Positions 57,067 to 64,000 of a stretch of DNA of 64,000 nucleotides are shown in pieces. The notes below the pieces were generated by a model. It was not told where the DNA came from. It saw only the letters and a program-made list of their open reading frames with translations, and did not search any database. How positions within the stretch are numbered: the first letter of the stretch is position 1; each line of letters opens with the position of its first letter. Where the stretch lies: assembly GCF_012034935.1 (NCBI RefSeq), contig NZ_JAATEN010000001.1, forward strand, positions 452,659 to 516,658, written 5' to 3'. Made by a program: the position numbers and the translations under genes. Source of the stretch: Streptomyces zingiberis (lineage in GTDB: Bacteria > Actinomycetota > Actinomycetes > Streptomycetales > Streptomycetaceae).

Positions 57067-57789
57067 GTGACGGACGAGCCGACCGGCGGGCCGCGGCCGA
57101 GCGCGCCGCCCGAAGCCGTCTCCCGCTTCGTCGAGCGCTTCGCCGCGGAGCTGACCGACGCGGGCCTGCCCCGGATGCCGGCCCGGATCTTCGCGGCCGT
57201 GATGGCCTCCGAGGAGGGCGTGCTCACCTCGGCCGAACTGGTGGAGACCTTGCGGGTGAGCCCCGCCGCGGTCTCCGGGGCGATCCGCTATCTCACCCAG
57301 GTCAACCTGGTCAGCCGGGAGCGCGAGCCCGGCTCCCGCCGCGAGCGCTACCGGTTCAACGACGACCAGTGGTACATCTCTTTCACCCGGCGCAACGAGA
57401 TACTGCTGCGCTGGGAGTCCACCCTGCGCACGGGCGTCGAGGCGGTCGGCCCCGGCACCCCCGCGGCGCGGCGGCTGGACGAGACCCTGGTCTTCCTGGA
57501 GTTCCTCCGGAAGGAGATCTCCCAGATCATGGAGCGCTGGCACGCCCGCAACGCGGAGCGCCCGGCGGGGCCCGCCATGGGCGCCCCGGCCCCCGGGGAG
57601 CCCGCGGGAGCCGCGGCCGGGACGGCACCGGCACCGACGCCGCGGGCGGACGCGGGCACCGGCCCGGCGGCCCGGCCCCGTACGGCTCCGGAGGCTGGCG
57701 CGGCCCCGGACACGAGTACGGGCCCCCGCACGGGCGGGGCCCCGGACGGGGTCACCCGAGGCCGCCGGGAGGGTCCGGCCGAGGGCTGA
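57067..57789 (+). CDS. MarR/GbsR-like winged-helix regulator
   Basis: This protein is about 240 aa; GTG 57067 is chosen (GCAGGGGAC upstream), with GTG 57055 also open. The winged-helix part FVERFAAELTDAGLPRMPAR, then EGVLTSAELVETLRVSPAAV and SGAIRYLTQVNLVSREREPG matches the MarR/GbsR-like regulators that sit divergently from ABC exporters. A helical dimerisation part (FLEFLRKEISQIMERWHARN) comes after, then a Pro/Ala-rich tail of about 80 residues. It is likely to repress the exporter across the shared 130-bp promoter region. Confidence 0.9.
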   Translation: MTDEPTGGPRPSAPPEAVSRFVERFAAELTDAGLPRMPARIFAAVMASEEGVLTSAELVETLRVSPAAVSGAIRYLTQVNLVSREREPGSRRERYRFNDDQWYISFTRRNEILLRWESTLRTGVEAVGPGTPAARRLDETLVFLEFLRKEISQIMERWHARNAERPAGPAMGAPAPGEPAGAAAGTAPAPTPRADAGTGPAARPRTAPEAGAAPDTSTGPRTGGAPDGVTRGRREGPAEG

Positions 57790-57822
57790 CCGGGCTCCCG
57801 CGGGGAGATCCGGTCCGCCCGC

Positions 57823-59142
57823 TCAGCCGCGTGCCCCCGGCGGCGTGCCGGGCAGCGTCAGCCGCAGGGCGCCGGGGCGCACCGTCCAGGTGCGGGTGCG
57901 GACGGGGCCGCCCATCACCGCGTCGGCCCGGTAGTGGAAGTCCGGGCCGGAGACGGTGATCGCCCGGGCGTGCGCGGTGACCGGTGCCGCGTTCCACCCG
58001 CCGCCGACGGGCCGCACGACGACCCGGGCGAGCCCGTCCGTGGGGCAGGTGGCGCCGCCGTCCGGTCCGTCGCCGTACCGGCCGGCGGACCCGTCCATGG
58101 CCTCCTCCGCCCGACCCGGGGCGCGCCCGGCGGCCCCGGGTCGGGCGGGTCCCGCTCCGCGCCCCTCGGCCGTCCGCGCGCCGCTGATGCCCCGGCCGTT
58201 CCCGGGGCCGGGGGAGGGGCCGTCCGCCGGGGAGCGACCGGGCCGGGGGCCGCGGCCGTAACCGTCCGTGCCACGGCCCCGGGCCCGCGCGCCGGGCCCG
58301 TCCCCGTCCCCGGCCTCGGCCTCGTCGACGCGGTGGCCCCCGGAACCGCGGCCGCCCGCCCCCTGGTCCCGGGGCCCGTGGCGGCGCCCGCCGGGTGCTC
58401 CGGGCCCGAAATCCTCCGGCCGGGAGCCGTCCGCGCCCGCCGCCGCTCCTCCGGCGCCCCCGGCTCCTCTGCTGCCCGGAACCGTCACCGAGACGGAGAC
58501 ATCCCGCACCGGCCGGTCCAGGTCGACCAGGACCTCGCCGTCCACCTCGACGCGCAGCCGGTGCTGGTGCGCCCCGCCCCCGGCGCCGTCCCGCCCGGCG
58601 GCGGAGCGGTCCGCCCGCCGCTGCCCCCGCGCCAGCTCCCGCCAGGTCCGCAGCACCGGCTGCCACCAGGGCCGGTGGGGCCCGGGGCCGGGGTCCGTGC
58701 CGGGGATGGACAGTCCCCCGATCACCACCCCGTCGCTGTCGTCCACCAGCAGGTCGAGCCGGCGCTCACGGCCGTCCAGCACCACCCGCGCCGCGGACAC
58801 CGGGCGTGTGGGCAGACCCAGCTCCCGCGCGAGCAGCGTCGAGCGGGCCGAGGTGCCGACCGGTACGAAGCCGAGCGCCGCGTCCGCCAGCTCCCGCTCC
58901 CGGTGCAGCAGCGCCACGATCCGCCGCAGCGCGAGATCGTCCCCGACCACCACCGGATGGCGCCGCCCCCGGTGCGCGAGGTGCCGGGCGACGTCCTCCG
59001 GGCCGTCCGGCAGGCAGATCTTGGCGGAGGCCCCCGCGCAGAGCACGTCCCGCACGATGCGCACGGACTCGGCGTCCTGGCGGCGGGCGAGGGGGTCGAT
59101 GACGACGAGCAGGGGTCGCTTGCCGGGTGCTGGAGCCGACAC
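57823..59142 (-). CDS. Diacylglycerol/lipid kinase-like catalytic domain protein
   Basis: This is a 439-aa protein starting at GTG 59142. It resembles the DAGK catalytic family: [20 protein letters not shown] at the start, [20 protein letters not shown] (in place of the GGDGT motif), [20 protein letters not shown] (the usual P-x-GT-x-N-D motif with Asn/Asp replaced by Ser-Ala-Arg-Ser). A Gly/Arg/Pro-rich insert of about 150 residues separates the C-terminal beta domain. The missing catalytic Gly-Gly-Asp-Gly and Asn suggest it has lost kinase activity or uses another substrate. It is divergent from purA. Confidence 0.8.
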   Translation of the reverse strand: MSAPAPGKRPLLVVIDPLARRQDAESVRIVRDVLCAGASAKICLPDGPEDVARHLAHRGRRHPVVVGDDLALRRIVALLHRERELADAALGFVPVGTSARSTLLARELGLPTRPVSAARVVLDGRERRLDLLVDDSDGVVIGGLSIPGTDPGPGPHRPWWQPVLRTWRELARGQRRADRSAAGRDGAGGGAHQHRLRVEVDGEVLVDLDRPVRDVSVSVTVPGSRGAGGAGGAAAGADGSRPEDFGPGAPGGRRHGPRDQGAGGRGSGGHRVDEAEAGDGDGPGARARGRGTDGYGRGPRPGRSPADGPSPGPGNGRGISGARTAEGRGAGPARPGAAGRAPGRAEEAMDGSAGRYGDGPDGGATCPTDGLARVVVRPVGGGWNAAPVTAHARAITVSGPDFHYRADAVMGGPVRTRTWTVRPGALRLTLPGTPPGARG

Positions 59143-59176
59143 CTCGGTCCTTCCTCAGGTAATCTCTCGGTGCAAG

Positions 59177-59204
59177 AGCCCCTGTCGCTGTTGCGCCAGG
59201 GGCT
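59177..59204 (+). promoter_or_regulatory. Hairpin in the purA leader
   Basis: AGCCCCTG and CAGGGGCT form an 8-bp stem with a 12-nt loop, followed by TCGTCT, 112 bp before purA. It could be a weak terminator for read-through or part of an attenuator; no known riboswitch fold is seen. Confidence 0.4.
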
Positions 59205-59316
59205 TCGTCTATCCGGGGCACCGGTTCGACGGCTCTGCGGACGGCGCGCGCCGAGAACGCCGCGCGGTCGCCGCCGTGCACGTTGGACATGCCCCGCCCG
59301 GAAGGGGTGTACGCCT

Positions 59317-60600
59317 GTGCCCGCACTTGTGCTGCTCGGTGCTCAGTGGGGTGACGAGGGCAAGGGAAAGGCCACCGACCTGCTCGGTGGCTCGGTGGAT
59401 TACGTGGTGCGCTACCAGGGCGGCAACAACGCCGGCCACACCGTCGTCGTCGGTGACCAGAAGTACGCGCTCCACCTCCTCCCCTCCGGGATCCTCTCGC
59501 CGGGGTGCACCCCGGTCATCGGCAACGGCGTCGTCGTGGACCCGGCGGTCCTGCTCTCCGAGCTGAGCGGGCTGCAGGAGCGCGGCGTCGACACGTCCAA
59601 GCTGCTGATCAGCGGTAACGCCCACCTGATCACGTCGTATCACACGACCGTCGACAAGGTGACAGAACGTTTCCTCGGGAAGCGGAAGATCGGCACGACG
59701 GGCCGGGGCATCGGGCCGGCCTACGCCGACAAGATCAACCGCGTCGGCATCCGGGTGCAGGACCTCTTCGACGAGTCCATCCTCCGGCAGAAGGTCGAGG
59801 CGGCGCTCGACGTCAAGAACCAGCTCCTGGTCAAGCTCTACAACCGCCGCGCCATCGCCACCGACGAGGTGCTGGAGGAACTGCTCGGCTACGCGGACCA
59901 GCTCCGCGGTTTCGTCGCGGACACCACGCTGGTGCTCAACGACGCCATCGACGAGGGCAAGGTCGTCCTCTTCGAGGGCGGCCAGGGCACCCTGCTCGAC
60001 GTGGACCACGGCACGTACCCGTTCGTCACCTCCTCCAACCCGACCGCCGGCGGCGCGTGCACCGGCGCCGGTGTCGGCCCGACGAAGATCAGCCGGGTCA
60101 TCGGCATCCTCAAGGCGTACACGACCCGCGTGGGCGCCGGCCCGTTCCCGACCGAGCTGTTCGACGGGGACGGCGAGAAGCTGCGCGTCATCGGCGGCGA
60201 GCGGGGTGTCACCACCGGCCGCGACCGCCGCTGCGGCTGGTTCGACGCGGTCATCGCCCGCTACGCCACCCGCGTCAACGGACTCACCGACTTCTTCCTC
60301 ACCAAGCTGGACGTCCTCACCGGCTGGGAGCGGATCCCGGTCTGCGTCGCGTACGAGATCGACGGCCGCCGCGTCGAGGAACTGCCGTACAACCAGACGG
60401 ACTTCCACCACGCCAAGCCCGTCTACGAGGAGCTGCCGGGCTGGTCGGAGGACATCAGCAAGGCCAAGACCTTCGAGGAGCTGCCGAAGAACGCGCAGCG
60501 TTACGTGAAGGCGCTGGAGGAGATGTCCGGCGCCCCGATCTCGGCCATCGGCGTGGGCCCGGGCCGCACGGAGACGATCGAGATCAACTCCTTCCTCTGA
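59317..60600 (+). CDS. purA: Adenylosuccinate synthetase
   Basis: This is a 427-aa protein starting at GTG 59317 (GAAGGGG upstream). The conserved signature [20 protein letters not shown] is at the N-terminus, then [34 protein letters not shown] and the GTP-binding/IMP-binding segments [18 protein letters not shown] and [15 protein letters not shown]. The C-terminal NKxD-equivalent and ETIEINSFL are present. It makes adenylosuccinate from IMP, aspartate and GTP, the first step from IMP to AMP. It has a normal length and is monocistronic. Confidence 0.97.
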   Translation: MPALVLLGAQWGDEGKGKATDLLGGSVDYVVRYQGGNNAGHTVVVGDQKYALHLLPSGILSPGCTPVIGNGVVVDPAVLLSELSGLQERGVDTSKLLISGNAHLITSYHTTVDKVTERFLGKRKIGTTGRGIGPAYADKINRVGIRVQDLFDESILRQKVEAALDVKNQLLVKLYNRRAIATDEVLEELLGYADQLRGFVADTTLVLNDAIDEGKVVLFEGGQGTLLDVDHGTYPFVTSSNPTAGGACTGAGVGPTKISRVIGILKAYTTRVGAGPFPTELFDGDGEKLRVIGGERGVTTGRDRRCGWFDAVIARYATRVNGLTDFFLTKLDVLTGWERIPVCVAYEIDGRRVEELPYNQTDFHHAKPVYEELPGWSEDISKAKTFEELPKNAQRYVKALEEMSGAPISAIGVGPGRTETIEINSFL

Positions 60601-60617
60601 CCGGGCGGGGTGGCCGG

Positions 60618-60752
60618 GCCCGGTCTGGCCCGGACCGGCCTGGACTGGACCGGCCCGGTCTGGCCCGGACCGGCCCGGTCTGGCCCGGACCGGCCCGGTC
60701 TGGCCCGGCCCGGCCCGGCCCGGCCTGGACCGGCCCGGCCCTGCCTGGACCG
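60618..60752. repeat. 20-bp tandem repeats downstream of purA
   Basis: Three near-perfect copies of CGGCCCGGTCTGGCCCGGAC (60651, 60671, 60691) lie between degenerate copies on both sides, 18-150 bp after the purA stop. It is pure C/G/T-biased on one strand (CCGG, TCTGG, CCTGGA units) and can form slipped hairpins. Confidence 0.9.
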
Positions 60753-61081
60753 CGCCCCGCTCCCACGACACCGCGACCGTGACCGGTGGGCACACCGCCC
60801 GCCGGCCACGGCCGGTTCAGGAGCCGCACCCCACCGGCGGGCCCCGGTGACGGAAAGTGACCGCCTCGGAGCGCCGCACGCCGGAAGCTGCTGGAAACGG
60901 ACCGGAGGCGGCGCCGAGGCGGCAATCCGCATCATCGGCGAGCGGAGTCAGCCATGTGGTGTGTCCGGAACGCCGTGCTCGCCGGTGTCGTGGCTGTCCT
61001 CGTGGCCGATGCGTCCGTTCCGTGCGACCTGCCCTGCTGCCCGCGGTGTGGCCGGCATCGGTACCGGTACCGGTTCGAGGG

Positions 61082-61597
61082 TCAGGCGCAGGTCTGGGCC
61101 ACGCCCGCGGCCGCGGCGGCCTGTGCCAGGGGGCCGGCCGCGGCCGAGAGCAGGGCCGCCGCGACGGCCAGCACGCACGCGTCGTCGCTCTGCAACGGGG
61201 CCTCCCGGATCGCCGCGGTGTCCAGTTCCGTCAGGTGGGGGACGCGCCCCACCCGGTCCTCGAAGACGGCCATCAGCGAGCCCTCCTCGTGCATCAGCGT
61301 CCGCAGGCGGGCGATGCCGTCCTGGTCGACGCGCATCGGCGGGTCGAAGACGGCCGCGGTCAGCCCCTCCTCGCCGAGCTGGCGCAGGATCCGGAGCATG
61401 AACTCCTCCTCCCGCGCCACCTGGCCACACGCCGTCCTCAGCTCCCGGCTGAGTGCCTCGACCTCGTCGGCGTAGGACGGGCCCTGCTGCGCCAGCTCGG
61501 TCTTGAGATCCCACAGGACCAGACAGCGGTGGGCGTCGGTGCAGAGCTTCGCCGCCCGCATTCTGTCCTGGGCGGTCAGTGGCGCGGTCGTCGTCAT
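61082..61597 (-). CDS. Hypothetical helical protein (171 aa)
   Basis: This protein starts at ATG 61597. It is all helix: MTTTAPLTAQDRMRAAKLCT, then HRCLVLWDLKTELAQQGPSY and EEFMLRILRQLGEEGLTAAV, with a hydrophobic Ala-rich C-terminus (DDACVLAVAAALLSAAAGPL). I recognise no family. The central segment FDPPMRVDQDGIARLRTLMH could be a conserved core. It stands alone between purA and the DUF6879 pair. Confidence 0.65.
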   Translation of the reverse strand: MTTTAPLTAQDRMRAAKLCTDAHRCLVLWDLKTELAQQGPSYADEVEALSRELRTACGQVAREEEFMLRILRQLGEEGLTAAVFDPPMRVDQDGIARLRTLMHEEGSLMAVFEDRVGRVPHLTELDTAAIREAPLQSDDACVLAVAAALLSAAAGPLAQAAAAAGVAQTCA

Positions 61598-61784
61598 GGC
61601 TGCCCCAAGGGTCGAATCGGCTCGGATCCCCTGAAATCGATTAAGAGGCAGGGTGAGGCGACCCGCAACATGGGGCTCTCCCGCGCTGCCGGGGCACCGT
61701 CGTAGGCGTCCGCGCGCGCCGGCCGCCCGGGATGCGGCGGCCGGCGTGAGCCGCCATGAGCGCCGTGGCTCCACGGCCCCGGAA

Positions 61785-62396
61785 TCAGCGGGTGAGGGAC
61801 GGCGGGGCCAGGGGGGCGATCTCCCGGTCGAAGAAGCGGCCGAACTCCTCGCCCCGCTCGTACAGTTCGTCGAAACCCGCCGAGGTCTCCGCGATCAGGG
61901 CCGGGTCGGTGAAACGACGGGCGCCGTCGGCGTTTCCGTCCTCGTCGTAGACGACCTCGTACAGCACCACGTCGCCGAGGATCACCACCTCGGGGACCGG
62001 CCGCCGCCGCTCGGCATCGGCGATTCCTCGGGCGTCCATCACCCTGATGTTGTCACCGAGTTCGACCCGCAGCCGCAGGGCGAAGAATTCCCATTGCACA
62101 TAGGGGGTGATCGGGAACTCCACCACGCGCAGGCGGCGTCCCTCGATGCCCAGCCGTTCGGCCTTCCGGAACTGCCGGGAGTAGATCTCGCGCTTCTCCT
62201 CGACGAGGTCGACAGCCCGTTCCCAGTCGCCGTCCGCGAAGGCTTCCCAGCTGGCGAATCCGCGTTCCTTGAAATTCTGCCCGCGTTCGAGTTTCCGTAG
62301 AGAGTCGATGCCGCTCTCATAATGGCGCCGGAAATCCTCATGGTAGGCCGGCCGTGCCAGCCGCTCCGGATGATCACCGGGGAAATGTTCAAACAC
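61785..62396 (-). CDS. DUF6879-type protein
   Basis: This is a 203-aa protein starting at ATG 62396, overlapping the stop of the gene before it by 8 bp. Characteristic parts are SIDSLRKLERGQNFKERGF-like start (HYESGIDSLRKLERGQNFKE), REIYSRQFRKAERLGIEGRR and VVEFPITPYVQWEFFALRLR, then VVILGDVVLYEVVYDEDGNA. These match proteins usually labelled DUF6879 that are abundant in Streptomyces next to XRE regulators or small proteins. Function unknown; the layout is reminiscent of a toxin-antitoxin-like pair, without direct evidence. Confidence 0.8.
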   Translation of the reverse strand: MFEHFPGDHPERLARPAYHEDFRRHYESGIDSLRKLERGQNFKERGFASWEAFADGDWERAVDLVEEKREIYSRQFRKAERLGIEGRRLRVVEFPITPYVQWEFFALRLRVELGDNIRVMDARGIADAERRRPVPEVVILGDVVLYEVVYDEDGNADGARRFTDPALIAETSAGFDELYERGEEFGRFFDREIAPLAPPSLTR

Positions 62397-62658
62397 GGGG
62401 AATGTCCGGGCGCGCCGCGATCATCATGGACCGGGGAATGACGACCAGCCGCTCGTCCTCGCCCACCGAGACCCCCGGGGGCAGGCGCCGCCCCAGGGTC
62501 GCGGTGAGATCACGGCCGATGACGGCGACATCCCCGTTGTCCAGCTCCCAGATGTCCGGGCAGTCGGGGTTGTCGGTGGTGTGCCCCAGTTCCTGCGGGG
62601 ACTTTCCCAGCCGCCTCTTGAATCCCGTTTCTGTGTCCGCTTCCCATGGCCTGGCCAT
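62389..62658 (-). CDS. Small partner protein of the DUF6879 gene (89 aa)
   Basis: This protein starts at ATG 62658 (GGAGGG upstream). It reads MARPWEADTETGFKRRLGKS, then DCPDIWELDNGDVAVIGRDL and VVIPRSMMIAARPDIPRV. It is strand-rich, with no helix-turn-helix. An 8-bp overlap couples it to the DUF6879 gene. Small proteins with the D-I-W-E-L-D-N-G-D-x-A-V-I-G-x-D pattern often precede DUF6879 genes in Streptomyces. Role unknown. Confidence 0.75.
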   Translation of the reverse strand: MARPWEADTETGFKRRLGKSPQELGHTTDNPDCPDIWELDNGDVAVIGRDLTATLGRRLPPGVSVGEDERLVVIPRSMMIAARPDIPRV

Positions 62659-62916
62659 ACCGGCCCTCCATTCACCGTTCGGGTGTGTTCGAATCTGTCA
62701 TCGGTTGAGAGCTGTCGAATTCATTTCAAGTCCGCTCCCAGGGTAGGTGGAACGCGCGCATGTCAGGGATGTTTTCCTGAGTTCGCATCGTTCCCTGGCG
62801 CCTCGTCGTCACTCCGCCGCAGTATTTTTTGAGCATTCTCGCGGTATTCGGATCAGGTGCAGCAGTTCCTGGCGCGCACCGAGTACGCGCTCGGCCGTGA
62901 GGGGGCCGGCCTCCCC
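62659..62916. other. Intergenic region before the DUF6879 pair
   Basis: No gene is supported. It is the least GC-rich intergenic stretch of the right half (TTTTTTGAG near 62825, ATTCATTTC near 62720). It must contain the promoter of the leftward DUF6879 pair and the terminator of the next gene. Confidence 0.5.
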
Positions 62917-64000
62917 TCACCGGCGGTCGACGCGGGTGTAGGTGAGGGGCTTCTCGTCGCTGTCGGCGAAGACGCGGCGCAGGCGGCCGTCGGGGCCGAG
63001 CTCCAGGGTGGTGACGGGGCCCGGGAGGCAGGCGGTGGCCGGCTGGGCGACCTCGACCGCCGACGCCGACAGCTCCACCGGTGGCCCGGCGGACCGCAGG
63101 GTGGCGCTGAACTCGCAGTGGTACCCGGGGCCGTCGGCGTCCAGCCGGAAGACCGGGTCGCCGAGCTCGCCCTGGCCCAGGGTGAAGCGCCGGACGTCCG
63201 TCTCCGCGGTGCCGAGGGCGACCTCCCAGGTGCCGAGGTACTCCTCGGGCAGATCCCCCACCTCCGTGACGGCGGACGGGGACGGCGAGCGCGGCGGCCG
63301 CGGGTGGTCCGGGGCCCGGCCGTCCGGAGGTTCCTGGCCGGAGCGGGCGCCGGTGGACCCCACCCGGTCCCGGGAACGGCCCGCGCCCGTGCCGTCCTCA
63401 CCCAGCAGGGTGTAGACGGTGGTGCCGCCGGCCACCGCCACCACCACGGCGACGAGCGTGACCAGCAGGCTCATCCGCCAGTGCCGCTCCTCCGGCGGCC
63501 CGGGGGGCGGTTCCGGGCGGAACGGCGGGAGGTAACCGGCCGTGGTGCCGAACCGCGGGGCGGCCGGGCCGCCGAACCCGGCCCCCGGCGGCGGGGGCCC
63601 GTGGTACGGGGCGGAGGAGGGAGGCGCCCCGCCGTAGCCCGCCCCTTCCCACCGGGACGAGAACGGGGCCGGGGGCAGGGGCGGGCAAGGAGCCGGGGGC
63701 GGTGCCGGTGGAGCGGCGGGTGGGGCGTACGGCGGGTGCGGTGCGGAGGGTGCCGCCGGCGGTGTGACGGGCGTGGCGGGCGCGTCCGTGGCGGCGAAGA
63801 GGGGCGGGGCGGGGGCCGGGATGCCCGGGAGGGTGGCGCTCGCGTGGAAGGCACGGGTGTCGTCGGCCACCGCACTCACGTCACCGGGATGCGCGGCGGT
63901 GCCGTGGTACGGCGAAGGAACGGACGGCGCGGGCAGGGGCACGGGGGCGGAAGGAAGGGATGCGGTGGTGAAGGCGCCCGGGGGTGTGCCGGTGTCGTGG
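62917..64000 (-). CDS. Pro-rich single-pass membrane protein, C-terminal part (cut by window edge)
   Basis: The frame is open to the right edge, so the N-terminus is missing. What is seen is a Pro/Ala/Gly-rich stretch of about 170 residues (PFSSRWEGAGYGGAPPSSAP), one membrane helix (MSLLVTLVAVVVAVAGGTTV) and an outer domain (LPEEYLGTWEVALGTAETDV, then YHCEFSATLRSAGPPVELSA and TTLELGPDGRLRRVFADSDE). This order resembles the C-terminal part of Streptomyces Ser/Thr protein kinases with an extracellular sensor, but the kinase domain would lie outside the window. It could also be another Pro-rich membrane protein. Confidence 0.75.
   Translation of the reverse strand, partial: HDTGTPPGAFTTASLPSAPVPLPAPSVPSPYHGTAAHPGDVSAVADDTRAFHASATLPGIPAPAPPLFAATDAPATPVTPPAAPSAPHPPYAPPAAPPAPPPAPCPPLPPAPFSSRWEGAGYGGAPPSSAPYHGPPPPGAGFGGPAAPRFGTTAGYLPPFRPEPPPGPPEERHWRMSLLVTLVAVVVAVAGGTTVYTLLGEDGTGAGRSRDRVGSTGARSGQEPPDGRAPDHPRPPRSPSPSAVTEVGDLPEEYLGTWEVALGTAETDVRRFTLGQGELGDPVFRLDADGPGYHCEFSATLRSAGPPVELSASAVEVAQPATACLPGPVTTLELGPDGRLRRVFADSDEKPLTYTRVDRR

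Noticed and set aside
59177..59204. Purine riboswitch before purA
   Set aside because: A single short hairpin without the three-way junction or conserved loop bases of a purine aptamer.

Overview
The window is chromosomal DNA of a Streptomyces-type actinomycete. It has very high GC, frequent GTG starts, ATGA/GTGA gene overlaps, and a core set consisting of dnaK-grpE-dnaJ-hspR, clpB, dcd, pyrE, class II fba, a tryptophan-kynurenine operon and purA. Several core proteins carry long Ala/Pro/Gly-rich inserts or tails, which seems to be a habit of this genome. All calls come from reading the sequence; no database search was possible.

Layout. (1) Positions 1-700: a partial SRPBCC/AHSA1 gene and its ArsR-type repressor. 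(2) Positions 701-12864: a complete integrated actinomycete integrative and conjugative element (AICE) of the pSAM2 kind, inserted in the 3' half of a tRNA-Gly(CCC) gene and bounded by 93-bp direct repeats with three mismatches. Its backbone runs: Nudix (pif-like), GntR repressor (korSA-like), small activator-position protein, FtsK/TraSA-type DNA pump, spread (Spd) proteins, RepSA-type initiator, excisionase and tyrosine integrase. Its left third is AT-richer cargo: a lone membrane protein, a HEPN protein paired with a nuclease-like protein, a 150-bp inverted repeat, and a reverse-strand trio led by an anti-sigma-like ATP-binding protein. A short motif (TAGACGAGTA, in its best form the dyad ACTCGT-N4-ACGAGT) precedes almost every transcription unit, backbone and cargo alike. 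It is probably the operator of the GntR repressor. (3) Positions 12821-20255: the intact tRNA-Gly, a small zinc-ribbon protein, dcd, a Yip1-family membrane protein, a secreted FG-GAP protein and a large membrane Fe-S reductase. (4) Positions 20666-33044: the HspR heat-shock regulon. HAIR operators (CTTGAGT-N7-ACTCAAG) precede dnaK and clpB, and hspR is the last gene of the dnaK operon. Between them lie a DUF1232 protein, a divergent hemC paralogue, a Uma2 nuclease-fold protein, an F420/FMN split-barrel oxidoreductase and an MFS transporter. (5) Positions 33412-46313: YbjN protein, an aminotransferase broken by a one-base change in a G7 tract, a CPA2 antiporter, a DUF2617 protein, a membrane spermidine-synthase-like protein, an SRPBCC protein with a 24-bp minisatellite, aldose epimerase, pyrE, a parS-like palindrome and fba. 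(6) Positions 46677-60600: DUF3151, an operon for tryptophan to anthranilate (dioxygenase, kynureninase, formamidase-like hydrolase), a two-component system, an ABC exporter with a divergent MarR-like regulator, a diacylglycerol-kinase-like protein and purA. (7) Positions 61082-64000: an unrecognised helical protein, a DUF6879 pair, and the C-terminal part of a Pro-rich single-pass membrane protein cut by the window edge.

The most novel-looking content is the AICE cargo: the HEPN/nuclease-like pair placed under the element's own operator, the large inverted repeat, and signs that the tRNA-Gly site has been used by more than one related element.
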